This document shows positions 27,543 to 36,301 of a DNA stretch of 64,000 nucleotides, piece by piece. The stretch covers positions 1-64,000 of the forward strand of contig JALHOD010000003.1 of the NCBI GenBank assembly GCA_022843165.1, given 5' to 3'. Origin of the DNA: Pseudorhodoplanes sp. Its GTDB lineage: Bacteria; Pseudomonadota; Alphaproteobacteria; Rhizobiales; Xanthobacteraceae. The notes under the pieces were generated by a model. The model was not told where the DNA came from, ran no database searches, and saw only the letters and a program-made list of their open reading frames with translations. A program made the position numbers and the translations under genes. Position 1 is the first letter of the stretch, and each line of letters begins with the position of its first letter.

Positions 27543-29312
27543 TCAGTCGGACAGCATCCGGCGCAACGTCATCCATATCCGCTTCCACCACGGCGCGGCT
27601 TCCTCTTCCGCAAGCTGCAATCCGGCCGTCACGACGCGGCCGTCCTTGACGCGATGCGCCACCAGCGCCACTTCGCCGACCCGGATGGTCGTGCCGGCCT
27701 GCGGTGCACGCCCCAGCCGCCTGACGAAATAGTCCGAGAGCGTCATCATCGACTGGTCGCCCTCGAAGGATATCCCGTAGATTTCGGCCAGCGCACTGAG
27801 TGTCACGTCGCCGGTGACAAAGAAATCGCCGAGCAGACGCGGATCGGGCGAGGACGGCGGCGGCAGATCGGCGAAGAAGCGATCCAGCGCCTGCGCCTTG
27901 TCCTGCGGCGCCAGCAGATAGACATGATCGCCTTCATGGATGCCGCGCGCTTCTTCCGGCGTCAGCACGCGCTCGTCGCGGATCACGAGAGTCAGCTTGG
28001 CCCAGGGCGGCATGAAGCCGCGCCGCAGGAACGGGCTGCCCGGCGCGACGGGATAGCCGACCAGCTCCTGCGCGCGCTGACCCGGCAGGTCGAGCTCCAC
28101 GCGCGGGTGGAACGTGTCGGGCCGTCTTTTCGCGATCCGCAACCGCCGCGCGGCGAAGGGCACGGTCCAGCCCTGAATCAGCAGCGACACGATCACCACG
28201 ACGAAGCCGATGTCGAAATAGACATGCGCGTTCGGAAGCCCGACCAGCAACGGAATCGACGCGAGGAAGACGCCGACCGCGCCGCGCAGGCCGACCCACG
28301 AGATGAACAGCCGCTCGCGGAACGTGAAGCCGAACGGCAACAGGGACACAAACACCGCCACCGGCCGCGCCACCAGCATCAGCACCAGCGCGACCGCCAG
28401 ACCGGGGAGGAGATGCTGCAACAACCGTTCCGGCCACGACAGCAGCCCCAGCAGCACGAACATGGCGATCTGGCCGAGCCATGTCGCCGCGTCCATGAAG
28501 GCCAGGATTGTTCCATGCGCCCGCGCGGTGCGGTTACCGACAATCATGCCGGCGAGATAGACGGCGAGAAATCCGGACCCATTGGCGGCCTGACTCAGCG
28601 CGAACACCACGACGCCGGCGGTGGCCACGAACGGCGCATGCAGGCCTTGCGGAAGGGAAACATTGTTCAACACGCCGACAATGGTGCGGCCGCCGATCAC
28701 GCCCAGCAGCAGACCGATCACCGCCTGCTGCACCAGCAGCAATGCGATGTCATCCCAGGATTTGGGACCCGCCATCAGGATCTCGACCAGGATGATGGTG
28801 AGAAAAATCGCGATGGGATCGTTGGTGCCGGACTCAACTTCGATCGTCGCGCCAACCCGCGGGCGCAGGCGCAGGCCGCGGGAATGCATCAGGAAGAAGA
28901 CCGCCGCCGCGTCGGTCGAGGCCACCACCGCGCCGACCAGCAGGGCTTCGGTCCAGCTCATGTTGAGCAGATAGATAGCGACGGGCGCCGTCAGCGTAGC
29001 GGTGATCAGGACGCCAAAGGTCGCCAGCGTGCCGGCGGGCCAGATCACGGAGCGGAAGGTGGCGAATTTCGTCCGCAACCCGCCGTCGAACAGGATCAGC
29101 GCCAGGGCGACCGATCCGACCATGTAAGCCAGCCGCACATCGTCGAAGCGAATGCCGCCCGGCCCGGATTCGCCCGCCAGCATGCCGACCAGCAAGAACA
29201 CCAGCAGCAAGGGGGCGCCGAAGCGCAAAGCGACAAGGCTCGACAGAATCCCGGCCAGCACCAGCAGGGCGCCGAGCAGAATTATAATGCTGATGGTGTC
29301 AAGCGCTTGCAT
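27543..29312 (-). CDS. potassium/proton antiporter (CvrA/NhaP2 type)
   Basis: A 589-residue CPA1 antiporter. About twelve spans occupy residues 1-380, including 'GTNDPIAIFLTIILVEIL', a CPA1 ion-site ND motif, and 'SWVGLRGAVGVFLASIPL'. They are followed by a TrkA-C-like domain (~400-490) and a C-terminal CorC/HlyC-type domain ('FFVTGDVTLSALAEIYGISFEGDQSMMTLSDYFVRRLGRAPQAG'). This is the domain order of NhaP2/CvrA, which expels K+ in exchange for protons. It is a stand-alone gene. Confidence 0.92.
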   Translation of the reverse strand: MQALDTISIIILLGALLVLAGILSSLVALRFGAPLLLVFLLVGMLAGESGPGGIRFDDVRLAYMVGSVALALILFDGGLRTKFATFRSVIWPAGTLATFGVLITATLTAPVAIYLLNMSWTEALLVGAVVASTDAAAVFFLMHSRGLRLRPRVGATIEVESGTNDPIAIFLTIILVEILMAGPKSWDDIALLLVQQAVIGLLLGVIGGRTIVGVLNNVSLPQGLHAPFVATAGVVVFALSQAANGSGFLAVYLAGMIVGNRTARAHGTILAFMDAATWLGQIAMFVLLGLLSWPERLLQHLLPGLAVALVLMLVARPVAVFVSLLPFGFTFRERLFISWVGLRGAVGVFLASIPLLVGLPNAHVYFDIGFVVVIVSLLIQGWTVPFAARRLRIAKRRPDTFHPRVELDLPGQRAQELVGYPVAPGSPFLRRGFMPPWAKLTLVIRDERVLTPEEARGIHEGDHVYLLAPQDKAQALDRFFADLPPPSSPDPRLLGDFFVTGDVTLSALAEIYGISFEGDQSMMTLSDYFVRRLGRAPQAGTTIRVGEVALVAHRVKDGRVVTAGLQLAEEEAAPWWKRIWMTLRRMLSD

Positions 29313-29408
29313 GCAATCTCCAGCGTCATTGGTAATCGCTGGAGAATAAGGCGCAATAAATAATTCGTGCGCGGCCGGCTATTCCCGCCTGCGGCAATAT
29401 CCGATCGC

Positions 29409-30344
29409 TCAGAACCCGACCTTGTCGCCGCCCTTGAGCGAGAGGATCTCCCGCGCCTCATCCGGATCGGCGATTTCGAGGCCGAGCCCCTCGATGATCT
29501 TGCGCGCCATGGTCACCTGCGCGGCGTTGGATTCGGCCAGCTTGCCGGCGCCGAGCCAGATCGAATCCTCAAGACCGACCCGGACATTGCCGCCCATCGC
29601 CGCCGCCTGCGCCGCGATCGGCAACTGGAAGCGGCCGGCGCCCAGCACCGACCAGTGGTAATTCTCCGCGCCCAGCAGCCGGTCGGCGGTGCGCTTCATG
29701 TGAATCACGTCTTCCGGATGCGTGCCGATGCCGCCCAGGATTCCGAACACCGACTGCACGAACAGCGGCGGCTTCACCACGCCGCGATCGAGAAAATGCT
29801 TGAGCGTATAGAGATGGCCGATGTCGTAGCACTCGATCTCGAAACGCGTGTTGTTCTCGGCGCAGGTGGTGAGAATGTATTCGATGTCGGCGAAGGTGTT
29901 CTTGAAGAAACCCTTGCGCGTTCCTTCCAGGTACGGCTGCTCCCAGTCGTGCTTGAAATCCTTGAAGCGGCCGAGCATCGGATACAGCCCGAAATTCATC
30001 GTGCCCATGTTGAGCGAAGCCACTTCCGGCTTGTAGGTCGCGGCCGGCCGCACGCGCTCCTCCACCGCCATGGTCGGCGCGCCGCCCGTCGTGATATTCA
30101 CGACGACATTCGAGCGCTGCTTGATCACTTTCAGGAACGGCGCAAACGCCTCCGGCGTCTGGTCGGGGCGGCCATCCTGCGGATTGCGCGCATGCAGATG
30201 CACGATGGCGGCGCCGGCTTCGGCCGCGCCGATCGCCGCGTCGGCGATCTGCTCCGCCGTCACCGGCAGATGCGGCGACATGGACGGCGTGTGGATCGAG
30301 CCGGTGACGGCGCAGGTGATGATGACTTTGCGCGACTTCGCCAT
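29409..30344 (-). CDS. BKACE family enzyme (3-keto-5-aminohexanoate cleavage-like, DUF849)
   Basis: A 311-residue TIM-barrel, zinc-dependent enzyme. It has 'KVIITCAVTGSIHTPSMSPHLPVT', the zinc-binding 'AAIVHLHARNPQDGRPDQTPEAF', and 'VRVGLEDSIWLGAGKLAESNAAQV'. Family members react a beta-keto acid with acetyl-CoA to give a beta-keto-acyl-CoA product plus acetoacetate; the actual beta-keto acid is unknown. A GAGGG site precedes the ATG at 30344. No kamA/lysine-fermentation genes are nearby, so the lysine pathway role is unlikely. Confidence 0.92.
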   Translation of the reverse strand: MAKSRKVIITCAVTGSIHTPSMSPHLPVTAEQIADAAIGAAEAGAAIVHLHARNPQDGRPDQTPEAFAPFLKVIKQRSNVVVNITTGGAPTMAVEERVRPAATYKPEVASLNMGTMNFGLYPMLGRFKDFKHDWEQPYLEGTRKGFFKNTFADIEYILTTCAENNTRFEIECYDIGHLYTLKHFLDRGVVKPPLFVQSVFGILGGIGTHPEDVIHMKRTADRLLGAENYHWSVLGAGRFQLPIAAQAAAMGGNVRVGLEDSIWLGAGKLAESNAAQVTMARKIIEGLGLEIADPDEAREILSLKGGDKVGF

Positions 30345-30590
30345 GGAGATTCCCTCACCCGGTTTGGTTGTTCGGCTATCGGGTAGCCAAAAAGACACAG
30401 GATTCAAGTGTCTCACGATGCGGCGGCGGGAAAGCCCCGATTTGCTGGCCAATATCGCCGCCGGCGCCATATACCGATCATTAACGCTACCCCACGAGAT
30501 CGCCGCAATTTAAGCCGAAGCCAACCCGGAGATGCTTGTTTGGCCGCATCGCCAAGGCGATGCGGGTCGGGGGATCCGGCGACCGGCCAG

Positions 30591-31781
30591 ATGAGTGGTG
30601 GTGGGGGCGTGTTTCAGTTGAAGACGGTTGCGTCATGGGTTGCGGTGGCGATGTGGGCAATGGCGCTCGCCGCTTGCGCCAGCGTGGAACGCATTCCCTA
30701 TACCCCGCAGGAACAGGCCGCCGCCCGCGTGCCGGGCTTTACCGATGTCCGCGGCTGGGCCGACGATCCCAATATCGCATCCCGTTATGCCGGCATCGTG
30801 ACCCGGCAGCCGACCATGCTGGCTTTGTCCGGCGGCGGCGCCGATGGCGCCTTCGGCGCAGGATTCCTGACCGGCTGGACCGCACGCGGCAATCGCCCGC
30901 AATTCACCGTCGTCACCGGCGCCAGCGCCGGCGCGCTCATGGCGCCGTTTGCCTTCCTCGGTCCGGGCTATGACGAAGTGCTGAAAAGCGTGTTCGCCAG
31001 CGGCGAGATGGAAAACTTCCTGCAATTCGCGGGCGTCGGCGGATTGTTCGGCACCGGCCTGTTCAAGGCCGGCCCGCTGCGCGATCTGATCGCGAAATAT
31101 GTCGATGCCAATACCCTGGAAGCCGTGGCGAGCGAATATCGCGCCGGACGCCGGCTGTTCATCGTCACCACCGATCTCGATTCGCAGCGCACGGCGATCT
31201 GGGACATGGGCCGGATCGCATCGAGCGGACAGCCCGGCGCGCTCGACCTGTTCCGCAAGGTGATGGAAGCCTCTGCCAGCATCCCCGGCATTTTCTCGCC
31301 GGTGCTGATCGATGTCGAGGCGGACGGCAAACGCTTTGCGGAAATGCATGTCGACGGCGGCGTGACCGCGAATATCCTGGTCGTGCCCGAAGCCATCCTG
31401 CTGGCCAAGAAGCCGCTGCTTCCCGCCGGTGTGAAACCCAGAATTTATGCGATCCTGAACGGCAAGCTGGGGCCTTACTTTGAAGTGGTGAAGCCGACCA
31501 CCCTGCAGATCGCGGTGCGCGCGTTTGCGACCTCGGTGCGCGCCAACACCCGCAACACCCTGCTCGCATCCTATGAATTCATCCGGCGCCGCAACTGGGA
31601 CCTGAATCTGGCGGCCATCGACGACAGCTTCCCGAATCAGGAAAAGCCCGGATTCGACACCGGCTATATGCGCGGCCTGTTCGAATACGGCTACGAGCGC
31701 GGGCGCAGCGGCCAGATGTGGCAGCGCTCGCCCGCCGATTCGATGGAGCAGCCGCGCGGACCGCGCGTGGCAAGCCAGTAG
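30591..31781 (+). CDS. patatin-like phospholipase, lipoprotein
   Basis: A 396-residue protein (or 390 from GTG 30609, preceded by a G-rich ribosome-site-like stretch) with a lipoprotein signal ending at 'ALAAC'. The patatin domain begins with the oxyanion glycine-rich loop 'LALSGGGADGAFGAGFLTGW', then the nucleophile serine in 'VVTGASAGAL', and the catalytic aspartate in 'MHVDGGVTAN'. It is an outer- or inner-membrane-anchored acyl hydrolase. The remaining ~90 C-terminal residues are helical. It converges with the IlvD gene (7 bp gap). Confidence 0.9.
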   Translation: MSGGGGVFQLKTVASWVAVAMWAMALAACASVERIPYTPQEQAAARVPGFTDVRGWADDPNIASRYAGIVTRQPTMLALSGGGADGAFGAGFLTGWTARGNRPQFTVVTGASAGALMAPFAFLGPGYDEVLKSVFASGEMENFLQFAGVGGLFGTGLFKAGPLRDLIAKYVDANTLEAVASEYRAGRRLFIVTTDLDSQRTAIWDMGRIASSGQPGALDLFRKVMEASASIPGIFSPVLIDVEADGKRFAEMHVDGGVTANILVVPEAILLAKKPLLPAGVKPRIYAILNGKLGPYFEVVKPTTLQIAVRAFATSVRANTRNTLLASYEFIRRRNWDLNLAAIDDSFPNQEKPGFDTGYMRGLFEYGYERGRSGQMWQRSPADSMEQPRGPRVASQ

Positions 31782-31788
31782 CGCAAGT

Positions 31789-33489
31789 CTATTTCTTCAC
31801 CGCCGCCAGAAAATCGAAATCGCAGCCTTCGTCGGCCTGCTGCACATGCTCGCGATAGAGTTTCGCATAGCCGCGCTGCGCGACGTCGGGGACTGGTGGC
31901 GCTTTCCATTCCGTGGCGCGCTTTTTCAGTTCGGCGTCGTCGACCAGCAGATCGATCTTGCGCGCGGCCACATCGAGCCGGATGCGGTCGCCGGTCTTTA
32001 CCAAAGCCAGCGGACCGCCGGCGGCGGATTCCGGCGAGATATGCAGCACGATGGTGCCGAAGGCCGTACCGCTCATGCGCGCATCGGAAATGCGCACCAT
32101 GTCCTTGATCCCCTTCTGCGCGAGCTTCTTGGGGATCGGCAGATAACCGGCTTCCGGCATGCCGGGCGCGCCGATGGGACCGGCATTGCGCATCACCAGC
32201 ACGTCGCTCTCTGTGACATCGAGATTAGGATCGTCGATCCGCCTGGTCATGTCCTCGACCGAGTCGAACACCACCGCGCGGCCTTCATGCTGCATCAGCC
32301 TGGGCGACGCCGCCGCCTGCTTGATGACGGCGCCGCGCGGCGCGAGATTGCCGTGCAGCACCGCAAGCCCGCCCTCTTTCTTGAGCGGCGCGTTGCGCGG
32401 CTTGATCACGGTCTGGCCCGGCACGTCCTCGAAAACCTTGATCGCGTCGCCAAGCGTGCCGCCCATGACATGCGGCGCGTCGAGCGCCAGCACGTCCTTC
32501 AGTTCCTGCATCAGGCGCGGCACCCCGCCGGCCTGATGGAAATGCTCCATGTAATGATCGCCCGACGGCTTGAGATCGACCAGCACCGGCGTTGTCTTGC
32601 CGATCTCGTCGAATTCCTCGAGCGTCAGGGGATTCTTTGTGCGTCCGGCCATCGCGGACAGATGCACCACGCCGTTGGTCGAGCCGCCGATCGCCTGCAG
32701 CATCACGATGGCGTTGCGGAACGCATCCCGGGTGAGAATGTCGGACGGCTTCGGACCGCCCTTGGTCATTTCGGCGGCACGCTTGCCGGTGGCTTCCGCC
32801 ATGCGGATGCGGTCGGCATGCGGCGCGGGGATCGACGCCGAGCCCGGCAGCGCAAGCCCGAGACCTTCCATCATGATGGCGATGGTGCTGGCGGTGCCCA
32901 TCACGCCGCAGGTGCCGACAGACGGCGCCAGCCGCGCATTGGCGACTTCGATGTCCTCGCCGCTGATGCGGTTGCCGCGGAATTCGCCCCACAATCTCCG
33001 GCAATCGGTGCAGGCGCCGAGCACCTCGCCCTTGAAATGTCCGACCAGCATCGGCCCGACCGGCAGCACGATGGCGGGAATGTCGGCGCTGACCGCGCCC
33101 ATCACCTGCGCCGGCGTGGTCTTGTCGCAGCCGCCGATCAGCACCACCGAATCCACCGGCAAGGCGCGGATCATTTCCTCGGTGTCCATCGCCATCAGGT
33201 TGCGCAGGAACATCGAGGTCGGATAGGCGAAGCTCTCGTGGATCGAGATGGTGGGAAACACCATGGGCATCGCACCCGCCAGCATGGCGCCGCGTTTCAC
33301 CGCCTCGATCAGCTGCGGCACGTTGCCGTGACAGGGATTGAAATCGGAATAGGTGTTGGTGATACCGACAATCGGCCGGTCAAGCGCGTCGTCGGAATAG
33401 CCCATCGCCTTGATGAAGGCCTTGCGCAGGAACAGCGAGAATTCGCTGTCGCCGTAGCTGGTCAAGCCTTTACGCATTCCGCTCGTCAC
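31789..33489 (-). CDS. IlvD/Edd-family dehydratase (sugar-acid dehydratase likely)
   Basis: A 566-residue [Fe-S]-dependent dehydratase. 'GITNTYSDFNPCHGN', 'LIGGCDKTTPAQVMGA', 'GACTDCRRLWGEF', and 'GTCGVMGTASTIAIMMEGLGLALPGSASIPA' supply the cluster cysteines and metal site. The GTG at 33489 with AAGGAGA upstream is chosen. The pattern resembles L-arabinonate/D-xylonate-type dehydratases more than housekeeping IlvD, but sequence alone cannot fix the substrate. It lies beside a LysR gene on the same strand, perhaps its regulator. Confidence 0.88.
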   Translation of the reverse strand: MTSGMRKGLTSYGDSEFSLFLRKAFIKAMGYSDDALDRPIVGITNTYSDFNPCHGNVPQLIEAVKRGAMLAGAMPMVFPTISIHESFAYPTSMFLRNLMAMDTEEMIRALPVDSVVLIGGCDKTTPAQVMGAVSADIPAIVLPVGPMLVGHFKGEVLGACTDCRRLWGEFRGNRISGEDIEVANARLAPSVGTCGVMGTASTIAIMMEGLGLALPGSASIPAPHADRIRMAEATGKRAAEMTKGGPKPSDILTRDAFRNAIVMLQAIGGSTNGVVHLSAMAGRTKNPLTLEEFDEIGKTTPVLVDLKPSGDHYMEHFHQAGGVPRLMQELKDVLALDAPHVMGGTLGDAIKVFEDVPGQTVIKPRNAPLKKEGGLAVLHGNLAPRGAVIKQAAASPRLMQHEGRAVVFDSVEDMTRRIDDPNLDVTESDVLVMRNAGPIGAPGMPEAGYLPIPKKLAQKGIKDMVRISDARMSGTAFGTIVLHISPESAAGGPLALVKTGDRIRLDVAARKIDLLVDDAELKKRATEWKAPPVPDVAQRGYAKLYREHVQQADEGCDFDFLAAVKK

Positions 33490-33544
33490 GATGGTGTCTC
33501 CTTGCGGCCCGTCCAGAGCGCGCGGTTTTCGTCACGCACTCTTG

Positions 33545-34612
33545 TCATGCCTTGATCTTGTGTGTCGACGGTAATGTAGCGACGGAACCTGCAGAAGGGG
33601 GTGCTCGGCGGTTGTTTTTGCCATTATGAAATGTCCGGCTCTTGCCGCGATCGACGGCGGCGGCCTCCTTCGCCGCCGCCCGCATGCAGTCCATCAGCCG
33701 CGCCGCCGGCGGCGACAGGCTGCGGTCGCGCAGCCGCACCGCCGACAAGGCCGCGGGTCCGCGCAGGCTTTCGACCGGGAGGATCGAGAGCAATCCGAGC
33801 TGTTCGAAATAGGCGGAGATATCCGCCGACAGCACCCACAGCATGTGGCGTGCATTGAGCAGGCTGACATTGGTCTGGATCGACGAGGATTCGAACATGC
33901 AGCGCGCCGGGCGCCGGCGCACCCGCTGGAAAATGCGCTCGATGCCGGCGCGCATCGGCGTGCCTTCCTGCGGCAGGATCCATTCCTGCTCGGCGAGCGT
34001 CGTCCAGGTGACGGTGCCGGCACGCGCCAGCGGATGGCCGGGGCCGGCGACGATGTGGATCGGCGGATCGTAGAGTTCATCGAGCACGAAGTCGCGATCG
34101 ACCAGAGCGGAATCGACGCGGCCGACCACCATGTCGAGACGGCCGTCGCGGAGCATGGAGAACATTTCCTCCATCGGTCCCTCACGCAACGTCACCGCAA
34201 TGCCGGGCGCCTGTTCCAGCAGAAGCGAGAGCGCGCGCGGCACCAGCACGTAGCAGGCACCGACTCCGGCCCCGATGGCGGTGACGCCGACCAGTCCGTC
34301 CGCGATGGCATCGAGATCGGCCTGCGCGCGGTCGAGATTGCCGACCAGGCTCGCGGCATGGCGAATGAGCGCGCGGCCCGCCGCGGTCGGCCGCAGGGTT
34401 CGTCCGGCGCGTTCGAACAGTTCGATCGACAGGTCTTCCGCCAGCGTGCCGAGCAGCTTGGACGCCGCCGGCTGCGACAGCCGCACCTCACGCGCCGCCT
34501 GGCTGAGCGTCGGCGCATGTTCCAGCGCCGCCAGCAATTCCAGCTGCCGCAGCCGCACCCGGCGGCGCAGGGTCTGGCCCCGCCGGGACGCTTTTGGGCT
34601 AGGCGGCGACAT
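33545..34612 (-). CDS. LysR-family transcriptional regulator
   Basis: A 355-residue regulator. The winged helix is at about residues 20-80 ('LRQLELLAALEHAPTLSQAAREVRLSQPAASKLLGTLAEDLSIELFERAGRTL'), followed by the linker helix and a two-lobed ligand domain. The C-terminal ~35 residues are basic and unusual. It is divergent from the glutamine-synthetase-like/Rieske oxygenase operon across a 178-bp region with an 18-bp palindrome, so it likely controls that operon, as LysR regulators usually act on the divergent neighbour. Confidence 0.92.
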   Translation of the reverse strand: MSPPSPKASRRGQTLRRRVRLRQLELLAALEHAPTLSQAAREVRLSQPAASKLLGTLAEDLSIELFERAGRTLRPTAAGRALIRHAASLVGNLDRAQADLDAIADGLVGVTAIGAGVGACYVLVPRALSLLLEQAPGIAVTLREGPMEEMFSMLRDGRLDMVVGRVDSALVDRDFVLDELYDPPIHIVAGPGHPLARAGTVTWTTLAEQEWILPQEGTPMRAGIERIFQRVRRRPARCMFESSSIQTNVSLLNARHMLWVLSADISAYFEQLGLLSILPVESLRGPAALSAVRLRDRSLSPPAARLMDCMRAAAKEAAAVDRGKSRTFHNGKNNRRAPPSAGSVATLPSTHKIKA

Positions 34613-34640
34613 ATACAGATTTCAATATGAATTCAGGCCA

Positions 34641-34658
34641 ATTATTCATTTGAATAAT
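34641..34658. promoter_or_regulatory. palindromic operator between LysR and the GS-like operon
   Basis: ATTATTCA-TT-TGAATAAT, perfect 8-bp arms, in an AT-rich island. A second short palindrome TGAATTCA lies at 34628-34635 and shares the TGAAT half-site. Spacing and symmetry fit LysR-type operator and activation sites. The assignment to this regulator is inference from position. Confidence 0.6.
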
Positions 34659-34790
34659 CTATATCGATTTCCGAGACTAATTCCATGGTGTGCGCCGGGC
34701 CGGGGTGCCGCCGTGACATGCGACGGGACTGGAATCCGCTAGCATCATGCCGCCCGATCCTCCCGTCCCCGCCATCCCGGACCCGCGTGC

Positions 34791-36281
34791 ATGAGCAAAT
34801 CAGCGTCCTTCATCGAGCGTTACGGCCTCTGGAGCGTGGAGCAGAAGCGACGCGCCGCCGACCTCAGGCGCCTCGTCCGGAAGGAGAAGCTGCGGCTGAT
34901 CCGGGTGGTCTGGTCCGACACCCACGGCCATGCCCGCACCAAGGAGCTGACGGTCCCGGCATTCCTCTCGGCGCTGACCAGCGGCTACAACATCAACGTC
35001 GCGACCACGACGCTCGACGCCTCCGGCGCGCGCACCTTCTCGTCCTTCACCCAGGGCGGCGGCATGGGGCTGGACGAGATGACCGGCTCGCCCAATCTCA
35101 CCATCGTCCCCGACCCGACCACGTTCCGCATCCTGCCCTGGGCGCCGGGGGTCGGCTGGATCCTGTGCGACGAGTATTTCAACACCGGCATTCCGTTTCA
35201 CTTCTCGCCGCGGCAATTGCTGAAGACGCAGCTCGCGCGGCTGAAGGAGCAGAAAAAGGGATTGGTGGTCGGGCTTGAGGTCGAGTGGTATCTGCTGCGC
35301 GTCGCCGACGACCGCCTGTCCGAGGAGAATATCGGCGTGCCCGGCACGCGCGGAAAGCCGATCCGCACCATTCCGGCCGAGCCCGGCTATTCCTATCACT
35401 CCGAATCCAATTTCGATCTGATGCAGCCGGTGCTGTCGCAGCTCGCCGAACATTTCGAGGCGATCGATCTGCCGCTGCGGTCGATCGAAAACGAATGGGG
35501 GCCGGGCCAGGTCGAATGCACCTTTGCACCGCGCCCGGCACTGGAAGCCGCCGACAATCTCGTGCTCTTCCGTTCGGCGACGCGACAGATCTGCCGACGC
35601 ATGGGTTACTTCGCGACCTTCATGGCGCGACCCGCACTCAAGGGCTATTATTCCAGCGGCTGGCATCTGCATCAGTCGCTCACCGATGCCGGCGGCCAGA
35701 ATCTCTTCATGCCGGCAAAGACGGGCGAGCCGCTGTCGCCGCTCGGCCTGCATTATCTCGGCGGGCTCCTGGAGCATGCGCAGGCGGCGACGCCCTTCAC
35801 CACCCCGACCATCAACGGCTATCGCCGCTTCCGCCCGAATTCGCTGGCGCCCGACCGCGCCACCTGGGCCTACGACCATCGCGGCGTGATGATGCGCGTG
35901 CTCGGCGCGCCGGGCGATGGCGCGACACGCATCGAGAACCGCGCGGGCGAACCCTCCGCCAATCCCTATCTCTACATGGCGGCGCAGATCGTTGCCGGCC
36001 TCGACGGCGTCGCGGGCAAGCGCGATCCCGGCCCGCAGGAACTCAATCCCTATGCCTCGCAATACCCGCTGCTGCCGAACAATCTGGGCGACGCGCTGAA
36101 GGCGCTTGAAGCGTCCAGCCTGTTCCGCGCGCAGCTCGGCGGGCTGTTCCTGGATTACTTCCTCAAGATCAAGCGCAACGAACTCGGCCGCTTCGCGCGC
36201 TGGCAGGAAGACCACGGCCGCCAGGCGCCGGCGGACGAGCCGAGCGACTGGGAACAGAACGAGTATTTCGATTTCTTCTAG
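34791..36281 (+). CDS. glutamine synthetase-like ligase (candidate gamma-glutamyl-amine ligase)
   Basis: A 496-residue GS-fold protein. It has the N-terminal beta-grasp-like region and the C-terminal catalytic motifs in altered form: 'EVEWYLL', 'ENEWGPGQVECTFAP', 'GWHLHQSLTDAGGQN', 'HRGVMMRVLGAPGDGATRIENRAGEPSANPYLYMAA'. It lacks the standard glutamine-synthetase adenylylation region, so it is a GS-like ligase (PuuA/AtdA1/TdnQ type) rather than nitrogen-assimilating GlnA. Directly downstream are Rieske oxygenase alpha and beta subunits (20 and 1 bp gaps). In aniline degradation the homologous GS-like enzyme attaches glutamate to the amine before dioxygenation; the same logic is inferred here. 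Confidence 0.85.
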   Translation: MSKSASFIERYGLWSVEQKRRAADLRRLVRKEKLRLIRVVWSDTHGHARTKELTVPAFLSALTSGYNINVATTTLDASGARTFSSFTQGGGMGLDEMTGSPNLTIVPDPTTFRILPWAPGVGWILCDEYFNTGIPFHFSPRQLLKTQLARLKEQKKGLVVGLEVEWYLLRVADDRLSEENIGVPGTRGKPIRTIPAEPGYSYHSESNFDLMQPVLSQLAEHFEAIDLPLRSIENEWGPGQVECTFAPRPALEAADNLVLFRSATRQICRRMGYFATFMARPALKGYYSSGWHLHQSLTDAGGQNLFMPAKTGEPLSPLGLHYLGGLLEHAQAATPFTTPTINGYRRFRPNSLAPDRATWAYDHRGVMMRVLGAPGDGATRIENRAGEPSANPYLYMAAQIVAGLDGVAGKRDPGPQELNPYASQYPLLPNNLGDALKALEASSLFRAQLGGLFLDYFLKIKRNELGRFARWQEDHGRQAPADEPSDWEQNEYFDFF

Positions 36282-36301
36282 GCCCGAACAGGAGCCCAAC
36301 C

